A program made the position numbers and the translations under genes. Of a stretch of 64,000 nt of DNA, positions 1 to 9,600 are shown one piece after another. The notes beneath the pieces are model-generated. The model saw only the letters and a list, made by a program, of their open reading frames with translations, was not told where the DNA came from and did not search any database. The stretch is from contig NW_004454197.1 in NCBI RefSeq assembly GCF_000283155.1, forward strand, positions 19,187,559 through 19,251,558, read 5' to 3'. Source of the stretch: Ceratotherium simum simum. Its lineage: Eukaryota; Chordata; Mammalia; Perissodactyla; Rhinocerotidae. Within the stretch, counting starts at the first letter, position 1. Every line of letters begins with the position of its first letter.

Positions 1-195
1 TTTTTTTCCCTTTTTCTCCCCAAAGCCCCAGTAGATAGTTGTATGCTGTAGTTGCACATCCTGCTACTTGCTGTATGTGGGACACTGCGTCAGCGTGGCC
101 GGAGAAGCGGTGAGTTGGTGTGCGCCCGGGATCCGAGCCCGGGCCACCAGCAGCAGAGCGCACGCACTTAACCACTAAGCCATGGGGCCGGCCCC
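1..195 (-). mobile_element. ERE SINE, cut by window start
   Basis: This is a perissodactyl tRNA-derived SINE read in reverse. The tRNA-like head lies at the right end (GGCCGGCCC-type start near 187-195) and the A-rich tail, seen here as T-rich, at the left edge. The reverse complement of the Pol III B box (GGTTCGGATCC type) is at 129-139 with one change. The body carries the block with the CCCCAGTAGATAG motif found in several other copies here (4.9 kb, 52.6 kb). The tail-side end lies outside the window, so no target-site duplication can be assigned. Confidence 0.93.
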
Positions 196-2311
196 TAAGC
201 ATGCCTGCTTTGAAATGGTCTTTTCTCCTTTCCTGGATGTTGGCATGGATGTTGATATTTAATAACCCACCTAGAACAAATGTCTACATTGTCTATGCCC
301 TTCTTAGAACACCCTCATTCACGCTCCTCATTTTGTGAATGCAGATCTTTTTATTTTTTATTCTCAGTGTACAAGATGGTTGTTTTAGAAGTAGATTGAT
401 TTGGAGCTGATCTCCAGACACAGCAAGAAATTGTGCGGTTCAAAAGAAAAAAAAGAGAGAAAGTGCTTGAGCTCAGCTTGCTCCCCTCTTGTGATTTCTT
501 TTTTATTCTGAAAGAATCCAGGGAACTTGCTTGGCAAATGGGTGTGTTAATCTAATGGTTGAATCACTTGAGGGTGATTTGTACAAGTATCCATGGCATG
601 CATGTAATCAAAGGAAGGAAACACTTAAATTCCATAAGATAAAAAGAAATAGGACATTAACCATAAAGTATAAATTTTCATAAGTGTCATGCCTACCGGT
701 ATTCCAAAGGCTCACGATAACAGACAAAAAGAAAATGTCTGCCAGCCCCAGCATAAAAATAATCATCAGACATCAGCAGCAAGCAACTCCTGTCCATAAC
801 TGGGCTGCTTCCTAAATTAACTCTGCCCCTACGACTTCAGCTCTGCTCAACCTCCTCATTGCACACTGAATATTTATCCAAAATGCTCCAAGTCATATAT
901 TTTTAAAAATGTATTTAAATAGACAGGAATGTCCTGCCTCTTCTATACTTGCCTAGTTATTTTAAAAGAGGAAGGAAACACATTGATTTAGGATTTCATA
1001 ACTTTCAGGTTGATCTGAAAACACAGCAAAGAATAATGCTCATTATCCAATTTTAAGTCTAACTCAATATACCCGACTTCCCAAATATTCAGATTAAAAA
1101 GTTGAAAAGCACTTTATAGTTTTACCAAAAATGTTAAAGTTTTAATGAGTCAGTTTCTTCCTGCTTAGAAAACATAACCCATAAACAAAGACAGGATGAA
1201 AAACGTTCTGCTTTCATTTTAGGAAAATCAAAGAAATTTAAAATGCAAGACTAATAGACAATAGAACACTCTGATGATATATTTTATTCTCAGATCCTCA
1301 CGACCGAGAGAGCAGAATGAAACTGTGTCATAATATGAGAAAGGCAGTGACTCACATTCTGGGAAGCAGGGCAATGGACTCTGCGGCACTATTTAAATGT
1401 TCTGTAACTTGATACTTTATCAATCCCCCTATTTTCTTGGGTTACAATTACCAACAGAGAAAAAGAGATGGATTTGGTGATTCATAACAGTGTATCAGAA
1501 TGGACTGGAAGGTACAGATTAAGAGGTCTTTTCAGGTCCCCAGAGATTACCAAATAGACAGCAATTACAGGAAAGGCAGAGCTCTGTTGAGAACCAGGTC
1601 GTGAGATTCCCCAGTCGGGATGAGGCTTCATTCCCTCTGAGACAAGAGCCATTAAAAATATTGAAGAAGGACTGAGAGACAAAAGGAAACCACCTCTGGG
1701 AGGCCTATCCCTCCCCATAAATTTCTCATGCCAAGGAAAGGGATGGGATGCCCAAGGCACAGACTTGTAAAATTTGGGAGGGTCTTCCAGAATGGAGACC
1801 AACCACTAATTCTGTTGGGAATATCCCCTTAGCACAGGCTTGCAGACTTCTTCCATTGCTCCTGGAGATGGCCTGGCAGTGTAGCTAAGAGGAGAAAAGA
1901 AAAGAAATGTGAGTCCATAAATCCCATACCCAGGTCCCAGAATCAGGGCTGTGGAGGGCAGAGGAAATTGCAGGCGACTGACTTGCTGGGGCTGCTGCAG
2001 ATGAGGCTCAAGAGGCAAGCAGATCAGAGAAACACTAGCCTGGCCAGCCAGCAGTAACAGCCAAGTGTCCACCGAGGGCAGGTAAACCCCTTAGGACTGA
2101 ACCATTCATCAGTGGGATCAATTAGGGTGCTGACTTCTGAGGCTGAATCTACAATTTTGATCATCAGTGATCTGAAACAAACCTGGAATGAGCAATCACA
2201 GATGGAGATGCATGTTTTCTTCTATCTCCTCCTGACTGTATCCACAGGGCTACAAAAGGAGGTGGGTCCCTTCCCTCTCAGCCTCTGTGTGTGTCTCTTT
2301 GTCTGGGCCTG

Positions 2312-2314
<3 letters not shown>
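196..2314. other. Unassigned non-coding DNA
   Basis: AT-rich single-copy-looking DNA. No frame here is convincing: the 106-codon and 88-codon reverse frames at 1482-2072 have no recognisable domain. The stretch 700-1460 is rich in A/T homeodomain-like words and has no obvious repeat, so conserved non-coding sequence is possible. Nothing else can be supported. Confidence 0.6.
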
Positions 2315-2350
<36 letters not shown>

Positions 2351-2389
2351 CTCTCTGTCACTCACACTCACACTCACACACACACACAG
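2315..2389. repeat. Compound (TC)n-(CA)n microsatellite
   Basis: An almost pure TC dinucleotide run at 2315-2356 changes into an imperfect CA run at 2360-2389. The TC part is a homopyrimidine mirror tract and the CA part an alternating purine-pyrimidine tract. The open frame across it is a by-product of the repeat. Confidence 0.95.
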
Positions 2390-2549
2390 AGTACTCCAAT
2401 ACTCTCAGTGACATCACCACAAATTTAGCCAGATGAGGGAAAGGAGAAGGAAGAGCCCAATTCTGGGTTTAAGTTTTAACGGCCAGGACTAAAGCATAGT
2501 AACTGGCATGACTCTTTTTAAATACTCAAATGTAAATAAGAAGTCACGA

Positions 2550-2768
2550 GGGCCGGCCCCGTGGCTTAGGGGTTAAGTGCGTGCGCTCCGCTGCTGCCGG
2601 CCCAGGGTTCAGATCCCGGGCGCACACCAACACACTGCTTCTCCGGCCATGCTGAGGCCGCGTCCCACATACAGCAACTAGAAGGATATACAACTATCTA
2701 CCGGGGCTTTAGGGGAAAAATAAATAAATAAATAAAATTATTTAAAAAAATTAAAAAAGAAAAAAAAA
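2550..2768 (+). mobile_element. ERE SINE, first of tandem pair
   Basis: Forward-strand tRNA-derived SINE with the GGCCGGCCCCGTGGCTTAG start and a B-box-like GGTTCAGATCC at 2606-2616. The tail is a TAAA-repeat and A-rich stretch. The flanking duplication AAGAAGTCACGA (2538-2549) recurs as AAGAAGTCATGA (2769-2780), one mismatch. A second ERE sits directly downstream. Confidence 0.95.
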
Positions 2769-2785
2769 AAGAAGTCATGAAATCT

Positions 2786-3029
2786 TGGGGCCGGTCAGGC
2801 GGCGTGGTGGTTAAGTTCATGCATTCTGCTTCGGCGGCCTGGGGTTCGCCAGTTGGGATCCCGGGCGCCGACCTACTCACCGCTCATCAAGCCACGCTGA
2901 GGCGGTGTCCCACACAGAAGAGCTACTCTACAACTATGATACACAACCATGTACGGGGGCTTTGGGGAGGAAAAAAAAAAAACCTTAAAAAATGAATAAA
3001 TAAAATAATACTTCCTTTAAAAAAAAAAA
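2786..3029 (+). mobile_element. ERE SINE, second of tandem pair
   Basis: Forward-strand ERE starting GGGGCCGGTCAGG and ending in an A-rich tail. Its target duplication AGTCATGAAATCT (2773-2785) recurs as AGTTATGAAATCT (3030-3042), one mismatch. The left copy overlaps the right TSD of the upstream ERE, so this element inserted just behind the older one. Its B box is disrupted (GGTTCGCC where GGTTCGGA is expected). Confidence 0.94.
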
Positions 3030-3042
3030 AGTTATGAAATCT

Positions 3043-4264
3043 CTCCGAGATGCGACAGAAAGAGCTGATTGCCCAGTTTCGGGGAGGTGAAGTGTCAGAG
3101 GGAGAATGAAACAGAGCCATCTCATGCTTGTCCCCCAACAGGCTGGGGCCCCTCAATGAGCAGGTTACAACTGAATAAAATAATCACACTCCCTGTATCA
3201 CAGAGGCGGCTGGATCTTCCAGGTGTCTGCGGGGGTGTGGGACCCTCTGGGTGTGAAAGGCCCCGTGTGTGCACAAGCACAGCAGGAGTTTCCAGGATGT
3301 GAAACGCTAATTGCAAAGATTATTTTTAACCTCTCAATAAGCAGGAGGTATTTCATTCCTGATACACAGATAATTTGTTTCTATTTTCTGTTTCAAGGCT
3401 GGGGGAAGGGAGACGCCTGCAAACCAGAGACTACTCTACAGGCAGAAGAGGACAGACACAGCTGAGCGCCTGTTGAAGGTTCTGAGTCCTGCCTGAGAAA
3501 CCACTTGTGAGAGAGGAGAAGGCAATTCCCTCCCTTGTCAGTGCTAACCTGGATGGCAGCACGAGTCTCCTCCTCACCAAGATCAAAAACGTTGACTTAC
3601 CGGAAGAGTTCAGTTGCCACATGACCAGCCACATATGAATCAGTCGTATAAATATGATGCATGCTGATCTTCTGACCTAAAACCACCCAGTGGTCAATTT
3701 CAGATATCCAGTTTTGGGGGGCACAACCTAATTAGTAGTAGCAAATACTGAATAGCATTTTTTAATTTAGTTTTTTTTTCTCAAGGGCAAGATCATGACT
3801 TTAAAAAATTCAAACACAAAGGTTATCAGTTTACAGTTAAATTTACTAATAGTATATATGCGGAAAAAAGCACATACAAACCAGAGGTATGGTAACAAAA
3901 AATGAATACTGACTTTTGAATGAACCATTCTTTCTATGTAGCATTTGATTTTACAGCTGTGTTGGAAGATAGCAAAGAAGAAAATTTAATAATGGTCTCT
4001 TGTCACTTTATTCACCTTGAACATGCTAGTGAATAAAATGAAATGCTTTTCAGATAAAACGGAAACGCTGAGCAACTGATGATATCCATAAATACGCAAA
4101 ATCCAGCTGAAGGCAGCAGTGACCTTCCTGTGGAACAGTGCTTTCCCTGTCAGATGCACCGTGACCAGCCAACAGGTCAGCAGAGGCATCATTCAGATGC
4201 AAAGAGTTCCTGCAGCACAAAGGAGTAGGAAGAACAGAGGCCCAAGTGCACATAAATCCCTGTT
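3043..4264. other. Unassigned non-coding DNA
   Basis: No repeat or gene recognised. The stretch 3290-3400 has a TAAT-core and AT-rich composition in otherwise complex sequence and could be a conserved non-coding element. Short overlapping frames on both strands at 3069-3465 look like chance. Confidence 0.5.
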
Positions 4265-4395
4265 TGTGCTTCAGTGCTTTTCCTGACCTCTCTGGGCCTG
4301 ACTTGCCTCCTCTGTAAAGTGGAAACCCTGACAATATCATAGGAGACAAAACGCCTCACAGGGTGCCTGGCACAGAGTAGGTGATGCAAAGTGAC
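4265..4395 (+). mobile_element. MIR SINE fragment
   Basis: Old mammalian-wide SINE in sense orientation. It keeps the core phrase for control of C/T-rich then TCTGTAAAGTGGAAA, followed downstream by the TGCCTGGCACAGAGTAGGTG tail phrase. Roughly the 3' half survives. Confidence 0.8.
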
Positions 4396-4786
4396 GGTAG
4401 CTCTCATTCCTTTTCATGTAAGCTATCTCCCCTTAATCCCAGGTTTGACTAAATTAAGACCTACTTTTATAACCTCAACACTAAGTGTAGATATGAATGT
4501 GGTCATGGCGAGGATGGGAGGATAAAAGTAGAAAAGCCGAATCTCATTGAATAAAAAGGGCGGGACCCAACCAGACAAGAACAGGTGCAATATTAGTCAC
4601 TTGAAAGGTTCACAGAAGCTCCTAAGAACCTGGCATATTAGAGCCTCTTTGCAAACCATATAAGTCTGAAGAGGTAGGCCTGGAACAGGGCTTCTACTTA
4701 ATTTCTGAGTCCCCTGGGGAATTAAGGCAGTGGTGATGTGGCCTTCAAGGTTGCCCTGCCTGCGTTAGCTGGAGTTTGATGTGAAT
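4396..4786. other. Unassigned non-coding DNA
   Basis: No gene or repeat recognised between the MIR fragment and the next ERE. Confidence 0.5.
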
Positions 4787-4798
4787 CAGAAAAAATCT

Positions 4799-5093
4799 TT
4801 TTTTTTTTTTTTGTGAGGAAGATCAGCCCTGAGCTAACATCCGTGCTAATCCTCCTCTCTTTGCTGAGGAAGACCGGCTCTGAGCTAACATCTATTGCCA
4901 GTCCTCCTCGTTTTTTTCCCCAAAGCCCCAGTAGATAGTTGTATGTCATAGCTGCACGTCCTTCTAGTTGCTGTATGTGGGACGCGGTCTCAGCATGGCC
5001 AGTGAAGCCGTGCGGCGGTGCGCGCCCAGGATCCGAACCCGGGCTGCCAGTAGCAGAGCGCGCGTACTTAACTGCTAAGCCACGGGGCCAGCG
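4799..5093 (-). mobile_element. ERE SINE, full length
   Basis: Reverse-strand ERE of about 295 bp with T-rich tail at 4799, both internal GAGCTAACAT blocks and the CCCCAGTAGATAG block. The reverse B box GGATCCGAACC is perfect at 5029-5039. It is flanked by a perfect 12-bp duplication CAGAAAAAATCT at 4787-4798 and 5094-5105, which fixes both ends. Confidence 0.97.
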
Positions 5094-5105
5094 CAGAAAA
5101 AATCT

Positions 5106-5629
5106 GACTGCCAAAAGTAGATGCAATTAACACAAGAGCTCCCAGGAAATGTGAGCAAGATTTTCTGCAGTACTGTTTTCAATTCTTACAGCAATTTTTT
5201 TCACATGAGGACCAAGGAGTTTAATGTTTCTGAACGTCTGCACAAATGAAACAAAATATTAATTCATCCTGCTGGCAACCTGGGGACACAGGCATTTAAT
5301 AAATATCAATTTCTCCGGGCCCGAATGTGAGGATTCCAACATCCTCTTAACATATTTTTCACATATTGACCCTGCTCTAAACCTTAAGCACCAAATGCAG
5401 AAAATGATGTCATACAATACTTAACGGGTACTCACCGGCCAGACTTCACTTCCCTTCTGAAACAGCCCTAAACCCTCATATCACACATAGAGCACCAGCA
5501 TGCCAATACGGCAATCTGGCCACGAGAAAGGACCCAGCATGGGCCAGAAGGAAGGCACTTAAGGAGCAAGCCTGACAGTTCCTAAAGAAGGGAACCGTGG
5601 CTGGCCATGCTCTTAGGCAGGGCTTCACA
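5106..5629. other. Unassigned non-coding DNA
   Basis: No gene or recognisable repeat. The upstream part of the following LTR may begin anywhere after about 5600. Confidence 0.5.
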
Positions 5630-6227
5630 TTTACACCATAAGACTAGAAGGGCTCCTGAGGATTATCCCTCTGTTCTTACGTGTATGTAGTAAATTATTA
5701 AACTTTGCCCAAAATGAGGCCTGGCCTTTGTCCTCAGCTGCCTGGAGGTGATCTCTCAGCCCTTGGAATGTCATGCCTGATAGGAGTATCTGTGTTGACC
5801 TGGGGACTTCAGGTGACACTTGCACGTCTAACAAGGTGGTTTAGAGTGTGGTATAAGCTCAGCTTCCTGAGATCAGGCACACGCACAGTCAACTGTGTCT
5901 ACGTGATGGAGCCCCAATAAAAACTCCAGACATTGAGGTTCGAGTGAATTTTCCTGGTTGGTGACACTTTGTGCATACTGTCACACATCATTGCCAGAAA
6001 AGTTACGGAGACGTTGTCCACACTCCATAGGAGAGGACAACTGGAAGTTCCACGATGGAACCTTCCTGGACTCTGCCCTAGGCACCTCTTCCCTTGGCTA
6101 GTTTTAGTTTGTATCCTTTCCCTGTAATAAACCATAACTGTGAGTATAACAGCTTTAAGTGAGCTCTGGGAGTCCTTCTAACGCATTATTGAACCTGAGG
6201 GTGGTCTTTGGGACCCCCAAATTTGCA
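5630..6227 (+). mobile_element. ERVL-type LTR
   Basis: A decayed endogenous retrovirus long terminal repeat. It has an ATAAAAACTCC motif near 5917, a polyadenylation signal AATAAA at 6126-6131, and a 3' end TTTGCA at 6222-6227, the terminal CA expected of an LTR. A tRNA-Leu-type primer-binding site follows two bases later, which places it in the ERVL class. The 5' boundary is approximate and the subfamily is not named. No gag, pol or env remnant follows. Confidence 0.75.
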
Positions 6228-6229
6228 AT

Positions 6230-6243
6230 TGGTGTCAGAAGTG
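6230..6243 (+). other. tRNA-Leu primer-binding site
   Basis: TGGTGTCAGAAGTG is complementary to the 3' end of mammalian tRNA-Leu with CCA, the site that primes reverse transcription in ERVL elements. It lies two bases after the LTR terminal CA, the standard retroviral spacing. It is a relic; the downstream internal region is missing or unrecognisable. Confidence 0.8.
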
Positions 6244-6269
6244 AGGATGGTCTTGTAGACTGCCCCCTA

Positions 6270-6370
6270 GCTTTGCACTTTGAGAAAACTGAGGTTGATA
6301 AAAGTGAAGCTCCTTGCCTAATGAAGACTGGTGTTAGGATCCACGCCCAGGCCTTGTTTCTCCGCCTCCT
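6270..6370 (-). mobile_element. Possible MIR fragment
   Basis: Reverse MIR-like phrases: GAGAAAACTGAGG followed by an AAGTGAAGCTCCTTGCCTA segment resembling the inverted exponent of the MIR core. Heavily decayed and could be chance similarity. Confidence 0.45.
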
Positions 6371-6819
6371 GTGTCTTCCCACAGTACAGCACAGCCTGCT
6401 CAGACAGGCCTGTCTCAGTCCAGCTCAACACAGGGTGTTTCTGCAGGACGGACTGCATTGCAAACAAGCTCCCCTCACTCTAGTGTGAACGACAATCTCC
6501 AAACTGACTGGGAGGGACACAATTCTCACATGGCCAGAAGTGCTGGCCTGGGAAGGAAGGGCATGATCTCAAGAGAAATAAACTATAGAGTTCCTTCCTT
6601 TCTATAAAATCTATACATGTTTTCCTGGAATCTAAGTGTTTAAGGAGCATTAAAAAACAAACAAACAACAAAAACAGCAACTTTCTGGTACCCTGTGGGT
6701 TTTAGATGAGAGAGAAAGGACTCAGCAAATGTAATGTTAACAGGTTACCGTAAACTTGGGTCTGAGGGTTGAGTTTGTAGACACAATGATCAGGTAGCAG
6801 CATATGTAGTTCTCACGCC
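6371..6819. other. Unassigned non-coding DNA
   Basis: No gene or repeat recognised. The 109-codon forward frame at 6159-6488 runs from LTR into MIR-like DNA and is not coding. Confidence 0.5.
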
Positions 6820-6985
6820 AGGAGTATTTACTATGTGTCAAGCACTCTTTCCTCTGCAAGGCGGGCATTTTAATCCTATTTTTACAATGAAAACACTCAG
6901 ACAGAGAAGTTAAGTAAATTTCCTAATGTTATCCATCAAATACAACACAGATGTAGGGTTCAATTCCAAAACACTTGAATCTGGG
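6820..6985 (-). mobile_element. MIR SINE fragment
   Basis: Reverse MIR: TATTTACTATGTGTCAAGCA, then TTTTACAATGAAAAC and GAGAAGTTAAGTAA, in the order expected of the inverted consensus. Confidence 0.78.
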
Positions 6986-7426
6986 ATGTCTGAGTTTCTC
7001 CCTGAGCTGTCATTGTTGTCCCACCTCACAGGCCATCCCTAAGAGGACAGAGTCCTCCAGTCCCTGCTAGTATTTTTACCACGTTAGCCACTGTTTCCAC
7101 GGTAAGTGATGGGACTGGGTCACATCCTTCAGGTGTGCAAAGAGAGAAAAGTTTTATGGACTGCCACATTGAGCTCTGCTAATCTACAAGCACTACCTAC
7201 TAGAAAAAACAGGATATTCATAAAACATGTCTACCCTGGGCTCTCGGGGCAAACTGCAGAGTACAATGGTTACATAAATAGTGAGACTATCAGAGTGCCA
7301 CTGTGAGCGGGAGGTCGAGGCCAATGGGGACAATGACACCTGCTGTCTGCAATCAGAACCTCCAACATGGAAATTCTTTTGGCTGAGAGACAACCTGGGC
7401 CCAGCCTGAAAAGTCTCTTTGGTTAA
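6986..7426. other. Unassigned non-coding DNA
   Basis: No gene or repeat recognised before the MLT1 LTR. Confidence 0.5.
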
Positions 7427-7895
7427 TGTAATGACTTGAATTGTGTTTCTCAAAAAAGATAAGTTGAAGTCTTAACCCCCAGAACCTCAGAATATGACCT
7501 TATTTGCAAATAGGGTCTTTAGAGAGCTAATGGAGTATTTAAAATGAGGTTATTAAGGTGGACCCCAACCCAATATGGCTGGTGTCCTTATAAAAGGGGG
7601 AAATTTGGACAGAGAGAGACACACACAGAAGGAAGATGATGGGAAGAGACATAGGGAGGACACCATGTGAAGAGATTGAGATTATGCTGCCACCAACCAA
7701 GGAATGTCTGGGACTACCAGAAGTTGGAAGAATCAAGGAAGGATCTTTCTCCTACCGGTTTCAGAGGGAACATGGCCCTGCTGATACCTTGGTCTCAGAT
7801 TTCTAACCTCCAGAACTGTGAAAAGATAGATTTTTGTTGCTCTAAGCCATCCGGTTTGTGATGCGTTGTTATGACAGCCCTAGGAAACTAACACA
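7427..7895 (+). mobile_element. MLT1 LTR (MaLR)
   Basis: Nearly full-length mammalian MaLR LTR in forward orientation. It starts TGTAATGACTTGAATTGTG, carries AATATGACCTTATTTGCAAA, GTGTCCTTATAAAAGGGGG and CCTCCAGAACTGTGA, and ends CTAGGAAACTAACACA. LTR termini TG and CA are present. It is a solo LTR: no internal sequence follows. Confidence 0.92.
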
Positions 7896-8460
7896 GTCAG
7901 AGGTTAGGCTTTGGAAAGGTGGCAACACTAAGAGAGACCAAGGCCCACTGCTAAGCAAGAGCTGGTGTTTCATATTGAGCCTCTTGAACTGCAAAAATCT
8001 TTTCTGACCACAACTCCAAGTTCACAAAGAGGTTTGTTCTAAGCATGTGAGAACCATGATAATTAGCAGACTCATGCACGTGAAGGAGAACTCATCTATT
8101 CACAAAATATCTTCTTTTTTATGAGTGTTAGCCAATGAGCCTAATCCCATGGTATTAGCTGTATATGTTATTCTTTGTTAAAACACATGCCCATACACAT
8201 TTCCTTCCTATAATCACACTAGAGAAAACCAAAAAACTGACCTCCAGTGTGTGGAAGACCCCTCCCCCCGCTGCAGAGCATTTGGTCTATCAGGTCGCAG
8301 ATGCCATCCAGAGCCGTCTCGGGCAACTAAGTGCAGACGGAGCATGTCTTCCACCTGGGTTTCATTTGGTGTTTGAAGTTACAAACAAAGAACAATTACT
8401 TTAACATAAATGTACAGACAAAAGAGTGCCTTTCCCTTCTCTTTCTCAGGAAAAATACCA
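7896..8460. other. Unassigned DNA between MLT1 LTRs
   Basis: No MaLR internal sequence, gene or other repeat recognised between the two oppositely oriented MLT1 copies. Confidence 0.5.
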
Positions 8461-8942
8461 TGTGCATTAGTTTGCTTGGGCCATGGTAACAAAGTACCAC
8501 AGACGGGAGTAAACACTGTAAAATTATCGTCTCACAGCTCTGGAGGCTAGAAGTCTGAAATCAAGGTGTCAGCAGGATTCGTTCCTTCTGAGGGCCATGA
8601 GGAATAATATGTCTAGGCTTCTCTCCCAGTTCCTGGAGGTTTGATGGAATCTTTAGTGTTACTGGGCTTATAGACAGATAAGTTAACCTGACCTCTGACT
8701 TCTTCACATGGCATCTCTCTATGCCTGCATCTGTGTCAAATTTCCCCTTTTTATAAGGACACCACTCATATTGGATTAGGGGTCCGCCCTACTCCAGTAT
8801 GACCTCATCTTAAATTAACTAATTTACATTTGCAAAAGCCCTATTTCCAAATAAGATCACATTCTGAGGTACTGGAGGTTAGAACTTCAACTTATGAATT
8901 GTTGGAGGGGTGAGGAGAGGTGGCCCAAGTCGACCCACAACA
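8461..8942 (-). mobile_element. MLT1 LTR (MaLR), reverse
   Basis: Reverse-strand MLT1 LTR. TGTGCATTAGTTTGCTTGGG opens it; CTCTGGAGGCTAGAAGTCTG, TTTTATAAGGACACCA and CAAATAAGATCACATTC follow, and it ends near CACAACA. It is oriented opposite to the copy at 7.4 kb and differs clearly from it, so the two are independent insertions rather than one provirus. Confidence 0.9.
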
Positions 8943-9179
8943 TCACCCCTACTGCACAACCATGGAAAAGTCTGCCTTATTTAACTGCACTTATATAAAG
9001 ATTTTGAGGTATAAGATTATTCTTGTTTTCGGAGCAAAAATATTATGTGTTCTATAAAACACCAATGGCTCAATTCCCAGAATATATTTATGGGCAAAAT
9101 CACAGAGATAAAGATAAAATGTGACTCAGCATTGCTAAAGGCAGTGCTATGGTTAAGGGTCTTACTACCTTCAGTCTCA

Positions 9180-9600
9180 TTCATTCAGTGAACCAACCAA
9201 CTGATACTGGGCCAGACCTCGGAGAAGATTTTTAAAAATAAAAAATAAAAGAAGAACAGTCAAGATGATGCCATCCAGACCTTCCAGAAATTAAAATCAA
9301 ACCATGGAGACAAAACTAAACATGAAACAATATAAGGTCCAATCAGAGTGTGTCAAACGAGATATTCAGACGACAACTGGAACACGGATTCAGGAAGAGA
9401 AAGATCACAGAGAAGTGGCGAGCCACAAAAGCCCTCCCTGAAGAGGATGTACTTGTAAGGTCGCCTGGGGAGGTGGGGATCAGATCATCCCAGGGGTGGT
9501 TTCATCCGAGCCCAGGAGCAGAGGAATCTCGATGGAGCCACGGCTGGTGCTGGGAAGTGGTGGGTGAGGTTCAAAATGGCAGAAGTCAGACCCCAGAGGT
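9180..9600 (-). mobile_element. Possible L2 LINE fragment
   Basis: Starts with TCATTCATTCAGTGAACC, typical of the inverted L2 3' end, and continues with purine-rich sequence that loosely follows inverted L2. The 89-codon forward frame here is therefore not taken as a gene. Confidence 0.4.

Noticed and set aside
2112..2411. 99-codon frame with serine/leucine repeats
   Set aside because: The repetitive residues are translated from the TC/CA microsatellite.
2550..3029. Regularly spaced direct repeats resembling an array
   Set aside because: They are two SINE insertions with separate TSDs, not a CRISPR or satellite array.
4722..5126. 134-codon reverse frame
   Set aside because: It is the translation of an ERE SINE; similar peptides recur at other EREs (52627-52821, 46505-46756).
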